Below, in pieces: positions 12,207-22,989 of a DNA stretch of 64,000 bases (position 1 is its first letter; each line of letters opens with the position of its first letter). Location of the stretch: positions 12,373,495 to 12,437,494 of the forward strand of contig CM073328.1 of NCBI GenBank assembly GCA_037043015.1. The letters are read 5' to 3'. The notes under the pieces were generated by a model, which was not told the DNA's origin, made no database searches, and saw nothing but the letters and a program-made list of their open reading frames with translations. Source of the DNA: Bryum argenteum. Its lineage: Eukaryota > Streptophyta > Bryopsida > Bryales > Bryaceae. A program made the position numbers and the translations under genes.

Positions 12207-12405
12207 AGCTCAAAGCCTCAAACTGACACAGGACGAGCCTTGACTGAACCTTTCACAAGCCTCCCTGACAGAACCCAATGGCAAGGTCAGAACTGTATGC
12301 CAACCTTACTCTAGTGAAGGGCTGATTCTTCTCATGAAAATTCTGCAAGAATCCTCACGACACTGCAAGGATGGAAAGGACAAGGTTATCTGCAATGGAG
12401 ATCGG

Positions 12406-12413
12406 TTTATATA
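12406..12413 (-). promoter_or_regulatory. TATA-box-like site
   Basis: TATATAAA on the minus strand with flanks CC..CC, the best-formed TATA motif in this region. It would direct transcription leftward toward the 11,880-12,206 frame; the plus-strand reading TTTATATAGG would point into the palindrome. Which direction is used, if either, is unknown. Confidence 0.35.
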
Positions 12414-12436
12414 GGCCTCCGAAAGCACTTGAGGGG

Positions 12437-13677
12437 ACGGTAGCGGCAATCAGTCAGTGCAGGCAACGTACGTCATGCACAATGGTTTTGGCACCGCAAC
12501 TGTGTTCGGGAACGCAAGGAAACGCGAGGGAACGCCAGTTCGCTCCGGCCCCGCTTTCGGCATCGTTGAATTCCGCTCGGTCGTCAGTAGCAAATGAAGT
12601 ACCAAAGGAGACCTGTCAACCAAAGGTGGCCTAGGCCGCCTACAGTTGTAGCTCTACCGATCGATCGATCGCTCCCCTCCTCGAATCCTGCAACCTTGCT
12701 GATATATCCCTGCAGTGGCCTAGGCCGCCTACAGTTGTAGCTCTACCGATCGATCGATCGCTCCCCTCCTCGAATCCTGCAACCTTGCTGATCCCTGCAG
12801 ATGAGGGACCAGCATAGTCCAACACAACAACAACAACAAAACTGACTGTTCCCTGTTACTTAACCCCCGAAGCCGAAAAGAGCCTAAATTGGCCCGTATT
12901 TGGTAAGGAATCTCAAACTAAGTTTTGGTACACACATACATGGACAAGTTAGGTACGAGATCTTACGGTTCCATACTTGGGATTACGTCAAACCTTTAAA
13001 ATTTTCATCTTGCATTGAAAGAGGGTGGTTTTGAGAAGTTGTGACAGTTTTGGGGGCTTTCGACTTTAGGGGTTAATCCCTGAAGCGTGATTTCAACATG
13101 TACCCCAACCCCAAAAATGCACTTTTTTCGATATCAAACCAAAGACTTTCATATATATACATTTAACTATCAAAAAAAGTGCATTTTGATATCGAAAAAA
13201 GTGCACTTTTGAGGTTGGGGTACAGTGTTGAAATCACGCTTTAGGGGTTAAGTAACAGGGAACAGTCAGTTTTGTTGTTGTTGTTGTGTTGGACTATGCT
13301 GGTCCCTCATCTACAGGGATCAGCAAGGTTGCAGGATTCGAGGAGGGGAGCGATCGATCGATCGGTAGAGCTACAACTGTAGGCGGCCTAGGCCACTGCA
13401 GGGATATATCAGCAAGGTTGCAGGATTCGAGGAGGGGAGCGATCGATCGATCGGTAGAGCTACAACTGTAGGCGGCCTAGGCCACCTTTGGTTGACAGGT
13501 CTCCTTTGGTACTTCATTTGCTACTGACGACCGAGCGGAATTCAACGATGCCGAAAGCGGGGCCGGAGCGAACTGGCGTTCCCTCGCGTTCCCTTGCGTT
13601 CCCGAACATAGTTGCGGTGCCAAAACCATTGTGCATGACGTACGTTGCCTGCACTGACTGATTGCCGCTACCGTGTT
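12437..13677. repeat. Young large palindrome (inverted repeat)
   Basis: The left arm (12,437 to about 13,136) and right arm (about 13,189-13,677) are reverse complements around a short AT-rich centre. Over the outer ~430 bp I count only about three mismatches, so identity exceeds 98 percent. Within each arm is an 89-bp tandem duplication (left copies start at 12,626 and 12,715) containing GGCCTAGGCCGCC and GATCGATCGATCG. The left arm is longer because of a separate insertion (12,864-13,072). The mirrored 61-codon open frames in the arms are by-products. The arms could fold into a long hairpin if transcribed. Confidence 0.9.
12864..13076. mobile_element. ~209-bp element inserted at TTAA
   Basis: The right palindrome arm preserves the empty site (GTTAC-TTAA-CCCCTAAAGCGTG, read in left-arm orientation). 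In the left arm the same position holds a ~209-bp insert bounded by TTAA at 12,860-12,863 and 13,073-13,076. The ends are imperfect inverted repeats (CCCCCGAAGCCGAAAAG at the left; the right end read inverted begins CCCCTAAAGTCGAAAG). With TTAA as target it would resemble piggyBac-type insertion; with TTA or TAA as the duplication it would fit Tourist/Harbinger MITEs. Confidence 0.7.
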
Positions 13678-13698
13678 TGCCGGTAATTTTTGCGACAT

Positions 13699-14471
13699 TC
13701 AAATTTTAGCCGGAAAAGATTGGGTGCTAAAATTGGGTGCACCCAATCTTTTCCGGCTCTCACTCCACTTTGCAATTGCTGTAGTGTAAGGAAAGTTCTC
13801 CTGCGTCCACCACGGTTGGGCAAAATTTTTGACACAAGTGTCAAGGTTACCTCCAAGCCTATTCCGAACCTTTGATTTCATATAGGCCAAAGTCGAAAAA
13901 GTCCTCTCATCCTCCACGCTGCCAAGTACTGCTGTGACTGCAAAATTTGAGAGTTTAATGAACTCTGACAAACGGCTTTTCAGAAGCCTATTTTGAGCAA
14001 CTTTTCCCCACAGCTTCGTAAGTGGATTCTTATTAAAGGGTTCGGCCATTGCACTAGCCGAGTTTAAACGCATAGTGATCTTAAACAGACTCGTCTGTAT
14101 ACCCAATAACCTCGCATCTAGCATAGGTTCGAAGGTTTCTGTCCCAGGCTCATTTTGGGATCCAGAATGCGTGGTTTGAGGCACACAGAAATGCTCACGT
14201 AGTGACTTCATGTGCAATGGGAACAACTCTTCAGTATTCGGCTGTAACCAGAATTGAGGGAAAACTATGCTCAAAGAGTTCATCAAGTCAGATTGGGGAA
14301 ACCGTCTCTCCAGCTCACCAATGAGTTGTTCCGCTGCATCCGGACATTGTGCCTTTACTGAACTTACAACCTCCTCAAACACCATCCGACTCACTGTGAG
14401 CTTCGAACCTCCGGAGTTACGCCCGAGGGTGACGGAGCACAAACCAATAGGTTTTAAACAAGCTACTGCTG
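13699..14471 (-). mobile_element. hAT-family transposase remnant, C-terminal part
   Basis: hAT transposases move DNA elements by cut and paste; their C-terminal dimerisation domain is the best conserved part. The minus-strand frame here is open to a stop at 13,699-13,701 and carries that domain: LSEFIKLSNFAVTAVLGS, then VEDERTFSTLAYMKSKVRNR, then a WWTQENFPY tail, as in hAT proteins related to KIAA1586/ZBED-type sequences. Only about 257 codons remain; the N-terminal and catalytic front are absent because the LTR at 14,472-14,906 interrupts the gene. The apparent upstream continuation of the frame is LTR sequence, not transposase. Confidence 0.7.
13708..13758. repeat. Perfect 18-bp hairpin at the hAT end
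   Basis: AGCCGGAAAAGATTGGGT (13,708-13,725) is the exact reverse complement of 13,741-13,758. It sits at the last codons of the hAT frame and close to the right palindrome edge, so it may mark an element terminus. Confidence 0.7.
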
Positions 14472-14906
14472 GTGTCAGGGACACGAAAGGACTGAACAAA
14501 TAGACTGAAACTAGACGAAGTGTGTACTCCAGAAACTAACAAGAAACTTGAATTAACAAGACGAGTACACGAACAACACCAAGAAAGGTGAGCTAGAACT
14601 TCAAGAGATGCGTTGTCGAGACTGAGGTTGCCCCCAGTCTCGACTTCTATATATATTAGCTTAGAGGAAGGTTCTCCAGAACCTTCCACAATCTAAGAGC
14701 TTCCTAGGACCTTCCAAAAACTTCCAAGACCTTCCAGAGACTTCCAGGAACTTCCAGAAATTTCTAGGAACTTCCAGAGACATCCAGGACCTTCTAGAGG
14801 CTTCCGGAAGCTTCCAGAAACTTCTAGACACTTCTAGAAGTTTCCACAAGCTTCTAGAACTTTCTAGAACCTACCTAAGTTGCATCACTAGCACGTGGCC
14901 GTGACA
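14472..14906 (-). repeat. LTR of the gypsy fossil, with heat-shock-type motifs
   Basis: The ends form TGTCA...TGACA, directly preceded on the minus strand by a purine-rich tract as expected for a 3-prime LTR. Its first half (about 14,690-14,870) is an array of TTC/GAA blocks, including TTCCAGAAATTTC, TTCTAGAAGTTTC and TTCTAGAACTTTCTAGAAC, i.e. TTCnnGAAnnTTC heat-shock-element patterns. A TATA run follows at 14,649-14,656, giving a plausible promoter layout. It is about 435 bp long. Confidence 0.7.
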
Positions 14907-14957
14907 TCACCTCCCCCTTTAGCTTCGAGGTCTCCGAGAAGTGTTTGTTGTTGCAGA

Positions 14958-15278
14958 TCAAAACCAGCGCAAGAAGATGAAGATCTGCCGCATTACATCC
15001 GCTATGAACTCCAGTTGTCGTTCTTGAGGTAGATGATTTATCGGCCCCTGGAGCCAACGATAGTGTCCAACACCTTCAACCTCTAACCGAACATGGACCT
15101 CCGTGTCTTCATTATGAAACTGTCCTGCGAATACACCTTCTCGCAGGCCATTGAAAGCAGGCTCAATCTCGAACACAATCACCAGCGATCGGTTACTTAG
15201 TACCCTCCGTCGTCGTCGCGGTGCAGGTGGTTCTTCATCTCGAGGTCGCCTCCGAGGATTAGTGGGTTGCGAAGACAT
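14958..15278 (-). CDS. Extra small frame between chromodomain and LTR
   Basis: A 106-codon frame lies inside the gypsy fossil, downstream of the chromodomain and upstream of the purine tract. It starts MSSQPTNPRRRPRDEEPP, continues with an Arg-rich stretch (PRRRRR) and ends with HLPQERQLEFIADVMRQI. No signal peptide or membrane segment is visible, so it does not look like an envelope protein. I do not recognise it. It may be a lineage-specific accessory frame or chance. Confidence 0.35.
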   Translation of the reverse strand: MSSQPTNPRRRPRDEEPPAPRRRRRVLSNRSLVIVFEIEPAFNGLREGVFAGQFHNEDTEVHVRLEVEGVGHYRWLQGPINHLPQERQLEFIADVMRQIFIFLRWF

Positions 15279-18200
15279 GATTTGAATGTTGTCTATTTCT
15301 TGACTATCAATATCGGAAGACTAAATTATGGCTACTAGAACAATTCTACTCAATCTTATACAACACAACTGCATCAACTATGAATTTTGGTGGTGCTCTC
15401 CCTCCCTTTGATATTCTTGGGTGGGCAGGCGTCAGAAAGAAGCTATCGCTGAAACGGTTGAGGTTTACGAGGATATCGTTGATAAAACTTTTGTACCTTT
15501 TCCGGCGCGTTGGCGAGATTTTCGGCCGCTTCCCATGTTTGTTTGTTAATATCATAGCCGCTCCAATGCACAAGGTATTCAAAATTTCCCCATCTTTGCC
15601 GTGAATCTAGTATCTCATCTACCTCGTATTCTTCGTGGTTCTCGATTTCGACACTAGGTGGCGGATTTTGCACTCTTCCAGGAAAAGTAGACTCTTGATA
15701 AGGTTCCAACAAAGACACGTGGAAGACCGAATGTACCTTCCTAGTAGCTGGTAACTCCAGACGATACGCCACCGGATTGATCTTTTTCTGGATGACAAAT
15801 GGTCATAATATCCGATAGTCCAGCTTGTCACACGGCCGCTTGGTCTTCATATTTCGTCGAGGCAGCCATACTTTATCTCCTATCTTGAAAATAGGTGCGT
15901 CCTTCCGAAGCTTATCTGTGGTCGCCTTGTAAGATTCTTGGGCAGTTTTCAACTGAAGTCTCAACGTAGCTTGAAGTTCCGATAGTTGTTTCACAAAGCC
16001 TTCAGCTGCCGGGTTGCTATGCACCGACGAACTCATGAGGTCGAGCTTCGGATGGTAACCGTAATTGGAAAAAAATGGTGTTTGTTGGGTCGACGCATGA
16101 TAGGTATTGTTATAGGCAAACTCGGCAAACGGTAGATACTCGGTCCAATTGTGTTGTTGGTAGTTGATGGTGCAACATAGATACTGCTCCAAGACTTGAT
16201 TCACCCGCTCCGTCTATCCGTCCGTTTGAGGATGAAAAGCTGAAGAAAGATTGATATCCACCTTCAATATCTCGAAAAGAGATTTTCAGAACTTGGAGAC
16301 GAACTGAGTTCCTCGATCCGACACGATATCATCTGGCAAACCATTATAACAATCTACATTATCAAGAAAGAGTCTTGTTGTGTCCTTGCTTGACGATGTC
16401 TTCTTGCAGGGAATAAAATGTGCCATCTTTGTGAGCCGATCCACCACAACAAAGATGCTGTCGAACGAGTTTGAAAGCGGCAGATCTGTAATGAAGTCTA
16501 TGGAAATTGAAGACCATGGTCGATGCGGAATAGGCAATGGCTGCAAAAGTCCATAGGGGCGATGTCGAGGGTTCTTTGACCGTGAACAAATATCACAAGA
16601 GAGGACAAACTCCTTCATATCCTTCTACATTTGGGGCGACCAAAAGTCTCGCGCAATAAGCTCCAATGTTTTGTTGTATCCAAAATGTCCTGCTGCTGGA
16701 AAATTGTGGCGAGATCGGAGAACTCGAAGTCGTGTTGGTCCCTTTGGAATATACAGTCGCTCTTCAAAATACAAAAGATCTCCGTCCACCTTGAACTTGT
16801 CATTATCGGCACGCTTCTTGATCTCAAGAGCCACAATATCTTCAATTATTGTAGTGCGTACCTGGTCGAGGAAGTCCTCATCAATTGGGACGACAGCAGT
16901 GCGAATTCTAAAATACTCTGGTTTCAACAATGTGGTACATTGTTGATCAACTGCTTCTTCTCCAGCTTTAGGCGCAAGATACGATCTCCTCGATAATGCA
17001 TCTGATAGTCCTTGCTGCTTTCCAGGCCGATAAGTAATAACAAAGTCAAATCCAACGACATATTCCACCGAGCTTGACGTCGAGCCGACATGAAGTATTC
17101 CAAATTCTTGTGATCCGTGTATAGGGTCACCGGATGTGTAGCACCTTCGAGAAAGTGTCGCTACTCTTGGAAAGAATCCACTTTAGCAAGGAGTTCCTTA
17201 TTGTGGATTTCGTAGTTGATTTCAGCAGCAGAAAATTTCCGAGAATAAAATGCAACTGGATGAAGCTTCCCGTCTACACCCATCTGTGAAAGTACGGCTC
17301 CCAAAGCAAAATCCGAAGCATCGGTCTCCAAATAGAAGGCTTTTGTCAAGTCAGGGTGTACAAAGATTGAAGCTGTAGTAAACGCCGTCTTGAGATCTTG
17401 AAATGCTCGTTTGGCTTGAGGCCCCCATTTGAGCTTGTCCTTACACGTCAACCGAGTGAGTGGAGCAACGACTTGAGAATAATTCTTGATGAAGATCCGA
17501 TAGAAGTTAGCGAATCCAAGAAAACATTGTACGTCTCTAACCGTCTTCGGAACCTCCCAGGATATAATTGCTTCTACCTTCTTGGGGTCCATCTTCAAGC
17601 CGTCCGTAGTCGCAATGAATCCTAGAAATTCCATCTTTGTTTGGTGGAATAGGCACTTCTCCAATTTGGCGTAGAGTCGTCGTTCTCTTACTTTCTCGAG
17701 GACCAAACAAACGTGCTTCTAATGCTTCTCTTTGTTTTTGGAAAATATCAGAATGTCATCCAGATAGATGACAACAAAGTTGTCAAGGTGCTCCCGGAAA
17801 ATGTCATTCATCATGTGTTGGAAAACAGCCAGAGCATTGGTAAGGCCAAAAGGCATGACATTATATTCAAAATGGTCATATCTTGTACGGAACGCTGTCT
17901 TCCACTCGTCTCCTTCCTTGATCCGTACGAGGTTGTAAGCTCCTCTCAGATCAATTTTTGTAAAGATCTTTGCACGCCCGAGCTGCTCCAAGAGACCAGA
18001 AATCAAGGGTAAGGGGTAACGATTTTTCTTAGTTACCTTGTTGAGGCCTCGATAGTGAACGTACATCCGCAATGATCCATCCTTCTTCTTCACAAATAAG
18101 ATTGGTGCTCCGGCTGGCGACTTAGAATGACGAATGAAATTCTTGGCAAGATTCTCGTCGATGTACTTCCGCAACTCTGCCAACTCTGTTTGCGACAGAT

Positions 18201-19075
18201 TGTAGATTGGGCCAAACGGTGGTTGTGCTCCTTCTTGTAAATCGATAGCGCAATCGTATGGCCGGTGCTCTGGTAGCATGTCAGCGTTCTTCTTTTGAAA
18301 TACGTCTTGGAAATCCTTGTATTGCTTTGGTATGGTTGCTGTCGAAATTATTTCTCTGCTAGTTGGGACCGCGTAAATAACAAATGGTGTGTCTTCCCTA
18401 GATGTTCTTGCAAACGCTTTTGCTCCAATAAACAAGGATTTTCTGACTCGAGATGTCTTATCAAGCTTATTTTCGGGGTATACTCTAGGAAATGTTATCC
18501 TCAACAACCTCCAATCTATAGACGGGTTATGTTCTTCTAACCAAGAATGGCCAAGAACAACAGGGTTCGATGGGGTTCTAATAATGTTGAAAATAATATA
18601 GCTACTATGGTCTTCAAAGGTTACTTCCATAGGTTCTGACTCATAGATAACATTACCGGATAAAAGAGGTCGTCCATCTATTACTTCTACGTGTACTGGT
18701 TTGGGTTTCTGTACTAGAGGAATCTTATCATGCTTAGCAAATTCCTCATCTAAGAAACAAGCAGATGCTCCTGAATTTACTAATGCTAAGGTTTTTAGTT
18801 TTTTAGGGCCTAAGGACAAAGGAATTATAAAACAGCAGACAGGTTGGGCAGAAAAGGAGGAACCTGATTGTCGTGGAGGTATCGAATTGTCTAGCCATCT
18901 TCAACCAGAAGGCACAACAGGCAAGACTATTTTTCCACCTCTTACACAATACGGACCCCCAAGGATTGAATCTCATTGAACAGCAGGTCAGCAGGATGTG
19001 GGAACGGAATTGCAGTTGGTAGCTGCCTGCCGAAACTGCTGGCCGGCAGTGTAAACAACACAACTAACTGCTAAC

Positions 19076-19145
19076 ATCCCCTCCCTCCTGGCTCTCCAAA
19101 GTGCTGTCGGGAGGGTATCTCCGTAACTATAATTGCAGCCCCTTC
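19076..19145 (-). mobile_element. LTR-retroelement fragment (fossil scrap)
   Basis: It matches 5918-5990 over about 70 bp. On the minus strand a purine tract (GGAGGGAGGGGA) is followed by TGTTAGCAGTTAG, a possible LTR start that differs from the LTR at 14,472-14,906. It therefore probably belongs to a second element fused to, or inserted beside, the gypsy fossil. Confidence 0.4.
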
Positions 19146-22093
19146 ATTTCCTTGATGATTGTTAAAAACATTAATTGCAAACCACAACATTAATTGTCTC
19201 ACAAGTGATTATAGTGTGACAACACTAATCTTCGAAACATAACACTAAATGTGAAAGCATAAAAATAAAAAAATGGAATGAGGAGAGAGTCATTTGAAGT
19301 AGTGCAATCTCTCCTCTTTGTATATCAAGGCAACAATTAAGCTAAGGGTGTCCAAAAAAAGTTGTCCCAAGTACAATTTCAGCTCATGCAAGTGTGTCAA
19401 ACATGTCCATCTTCTAAATAAAGTTAAATATGAGAACACCAAATGTGGTTTCAATTTACAGCACTTATAGCCTACCAAAGAATATTAAGAGTTTTTATTA
19501 GGTATTTTAGTTGAAAAAGTAAGTTGTGTCCTAATTACACAAAATCCTAAGAAACAATCATTCCATACATCAAATGATCACATTTTGATACCATTTTTGG
19601 ATATGACTTACATGTACTTGTGCATTATATAAAATAGTTAGTCTGACAAATAAACAATTCATAATTTTTGCACCATGATGCCTGCAAATTCCACCAATAT
19701 GCAATTTACTGTGGAGGGTTCAATGATCCAAAAATAAAAAATTTGAATAATTTTTTTCTTAGGATTGTGCATCCCAATTACATATACGATATTTCTAACT
19801 GATTTTTTACACTTTGTAATTGATACAAATGGAAAAAAATGATGAACTTTGGATGTTTCAACCAAAAATCACCTAATTAGTCTCAACAAAAAGTAATACC
19901 CATACCTTGGCCGTGCCCTCAAGGCAAAAAGTTTATGATTTTATGACATTATGATCTCAGGGTCCGCACGTGGGACTAGGCCGCCTGAGGTGTCCACAAG
20001 TCAAACTAGGCCGCTTGAGGTGTGGTTGGAAGTTGGTATGTTTTGTAGGGGTGCAAGCAATGATCGGATTTCGTGATACTGAATTTCAAAGTATTTATGA
20101 TTTCAAAAACTACCAAAAATTGCACACAATTATCTAATTTTAGATCGGGCAGAAAAGCAAGAGGAACCCAACAGCGCAAGAAGCACGTCATTTTGAGTCC
20201 TAGAAAGTTAATGAGAAATAGAAACATGGGCCTGCAAGCATGGACTTCTTGTTTTTTTTCTTTTTTTCTTTCTTTTTCTTTTTATATTTTTAATTATTAT
20301 GTTCGAAGTTACTATTTGTCAAATGTACCTTTCAACTACATGTGATGAATAGTGAGTAACTTGAATGTCCTATAGGACATAAAATGAATAGTGATTTGTC
20401 CAATATGACAACCATGACTCAGATGATGAGTATTGAAATTCCAAATTGTTTTGTATCTCATTGGAGTGTGTAACAATACTAGGGCAACAAAACACTCTTT
20501 TCCAATGATAACACTTAAAAATTTAGAATTTCTGTGTGCATTCTCTATTGTTGACTACTTCCATTATTGCTTCAATAACAATGTTCACTTTTAAACTTGC
20601 AAATTTGATATAAAATTTCAAAGTTGTTCTTGAGATACTTGAGCTCATGTTTGTTGTATCATTGATATATTTCTTGTCTTTTCTAGGCTCGGAGGAAATT
20701 TTTTTAAAGTCCTATTGACCAATAAACTTTTCTCCAAACTTACAAAAGCCCCTTATACCATTACAAATGTTTGATGGGATAAGTATGCCATACACTTCAA
20801 TGTACTTAAAATGCACTTTACAGTTCTCAAAACTTATCACTTTTTATTATGCATGCGGTTTTTGAACATTTCACAAAAATTTGAATAATTTATGGGCCTT
20901 AGCCCTTTGAAGCCTAAGGGCAGCTTTTACATTTGGGGCCGGGTGGAGAGCCGGCCCGACCTTTTTTTAGTTTCAACCAATAGGATCGCTCCATTCTCTC
21001 AAATGCGGCCCAAGGCTTTACATTTGGGCCTGGCTTGAAGCACAACTCATCCTACCGTTCCTACGGGTCGGATCGGGTTTCATGGTTTTGGCGCCAAACC
21101 AACCGGCGCCAAGGGAGCAATTGGGACAAGGTTTTTAGTTGCTAAGGCATCATTCTTAGCCAATCTTTTTGTAGAATGCTTCGAACTAGCATTGAACCAT
21201 TGATCAATGATATTGTGATATCATGCAAATTTTCCACCTAGGACAATTTCCACTTTGTGAGCAGGGCAATGCTCATAAAAATATTTGTCCTTATTTTGCA
21301 AATGGTATGGCAAAGTCACCTAAAATCACTTAAAGAAAATGAAAAGAAACGATGACAAAGTTTTGAGGGTGTACAAACAGTGTCTCAAAATGACATAAGA
21401 GCTATGTATCATGTCATTACCAACATCTTGTCATTTGTGCCCGCCCATTGGAGGAGCCACGCGTGAAGTGGACTCACAGTTTATACCTTTTCAACTCTTG
21501 TCACAAACGTTTTCATTTTGAACATCGAAGTGACATGTTGTCATTTAAACACTTTTTAAATTATTTTTCTTTGGCCAATTCCTACTAGTGGATCTTGCAC
21601 ATTACCAATAACAACAATTAGGTACGAGATCATATGGTTGGAAGTACAAAGAACAAATCAATAAGAAATTTGTAAGTAACTATATTATTCAATAGTGTAT
21701 TTTTTGCAAGTTTTGGACCTTGGCAATACAAAACTAACTAGTGCAAATACTGCCCAAACTTCCAAAATACAAATTAGTTCTATAAAAAATTTAGGACATG
21801 TGGATAATGATTACTTTGTGGATATCTCGCTAAAATGTAAGCTACTTGTACATTTGGGTGGAATTGAAGCAATGGTAAGCATTAGTGTATATTTTTCTAG
21901 CTATCAAGTGCCAGATTCTTCCACATAGTTCATAATCAATCATTAGAAGAAGAGAAACTCCAACCTATTTAGAGGCCAGCGTGAATAGAGTATTTGTTCA
22001 ACCTATCCTGGTGGAATTACTTAGTTATGACTTCTATGGCAGAATTACTAACCCTTCTCGGAATGAACACTATGCTAGTTTTTACAAAGCCAT
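19146..22093. other. AT-rich intergenic DNA with a dispersed repeat
   Basis: No gene is recognised. About 19,930-20,110 is a diverged copy of the repeat found twice at 35.04-35.53 kb (shared AGGCCGC.TGAGGTGT and TGAATTTCAAAGTATT). A G+C-rich patch at 20,930-21,120 stands out from the surroundings and contains the 12-bp palindrome TTTGGCGCCAAA at 21,087-21,098. Confidence 0.45.
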
Positions 22094-22299
22094 TAGTGCC
22101 TTATAGATACCCCAACTGGTATCCCTCCAAAGGGCTTTGAGATACCCATACAACAAGATACAAGAACCTCCACCATAGTTGGGAGGACTATGGTGGTGGG
22201 CACCACGCTGGCATGGAATATTGAACCCACGAGGCCACGACCTCCTCATTCAGGACTATGAGTCCTAATCACCAAACCAAGGCTTGTAGTGCCTTTATA
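22094..22299 (-). mobile_element. Candidate tRNA-derived SINE with target duplications
   Basis: On the minus strand the ~181-bp body begins with a tRNA-like region: an A-box-like TGGTTTGGTGATTAGG, then GTCGTGGCCTCGTGGGTTCA with a B-box-like GGTTCAATATTCC. It is flanked by near-identical 12-13-bp direct repeats, TAGTGCCTTATA (22,094-22,105) and TAGTGCCTTTATA (22,287-22,299), as expected for target-primed insertion. No poly(A) tail is obvious. Confidence 0.5.
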
Positions 22300-22989
22300 A
22301 ATCATTAAATATTGAAGAGACACCATAGGAGTGGTAGAAAGTTTACGTAGAAAATTAACAACATGGCGTGAGAATGCACTCGCTTCTTAAGAGACAATTT
22401 TTAATTGTCTCTATAACAGGTTTGTAAAGACATTCTTCAACATGAGTACTTATTGGTCTTGAAGTAGATAAAACACACTTTTTTGATTGTGAAAATGACA
22501 AGTTTATTTTTAAACCCTTGAAAGTCTAACAATTTCATGTCACATGCTACAAGAATGAGGGACCATGAACAAAGAGCATGAATTTGATGCTTTTCTCATG
22601 TGATAAGTTGTCATAAGTTTGATGTTATCAGCTCAGTTTGATGTTAGCAACTTACAACTTAACACTCTTCTGGTAAATGTTTCATGCACGCAATTTCACA
22701 TGCTAGAAAATGAACCAGAAATAAAGCAAGAGTTTGAACAAAGGAATCTTCAAAATTGAAATGATGAATGTGGTCTTATCACTAAGGTAGGAAACAACAT
22801 ATCAACAGACAAACACTCCTCGTTAGGGGTATTCAAGCTAGATATACACTATGACTTCCAACTTTTGAATTGCAATATATACACAGTGTAAATTAATTTT
22901 AAATAGTCCAATCTCATACGTACTTTGCGCACATCTTCCAAAATTGATTCCCTTCGACAATCCCCCCAATGAGATTAAGCCTTCTACCT
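22300..22989. other. Intergenic, downstream of the plastid-type gene
   Basis: AT-rich DNA. It should contain the 3-prime UTR of the minus-strand gene ending at 22,990, but no clear signal was identified. Confidence 0.4.

Larger units (their letters stand above)
14472..18980 (-). mobile_element. Broken Ty3/gypsy chromodomain retrotransposon (fossil)
   Basis: Read on the minus strand, the element shows in order: an aspartic protease region (near 18.8 kb), reverse transcriptase with a YLDD motif (about 18.4-17.8 kb), RNase H (about 17.6-17.0 kb), integrase (about 16.9-15.8 kb) and a C-terminal chromodomain (about 15.6-15.45 kb; EYEVDEILDSR, then YLVHWSGYD..TWE). After that come a small extra frame, a purine-rich tract (14,910-14,920) and one LTR (14,472-14,906). 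The pol region is interrupted about five or six times and no gag or matching second LTR was found, so this is a dead, 5-prime-truncated copy of moderate age. The chromodomain form resembles the Tcn1-type chromoviruses known from fungi, mosses and lycophytes. It inserted into the hAT gene. Confidence 0.85.

Noticed and set aside
12640-12825. 61-codon frame identical to another at 13,286-13,471
   Set aside because: The two are mirror images produced by the palindrome; no protein family is recognisable.
14661-14849. Minus-strand frame coding for repeated WKLLEVSRSFWK-like peptides
   Set aside because: It is only the translation of the TTC/GAA motif array in the LTR.
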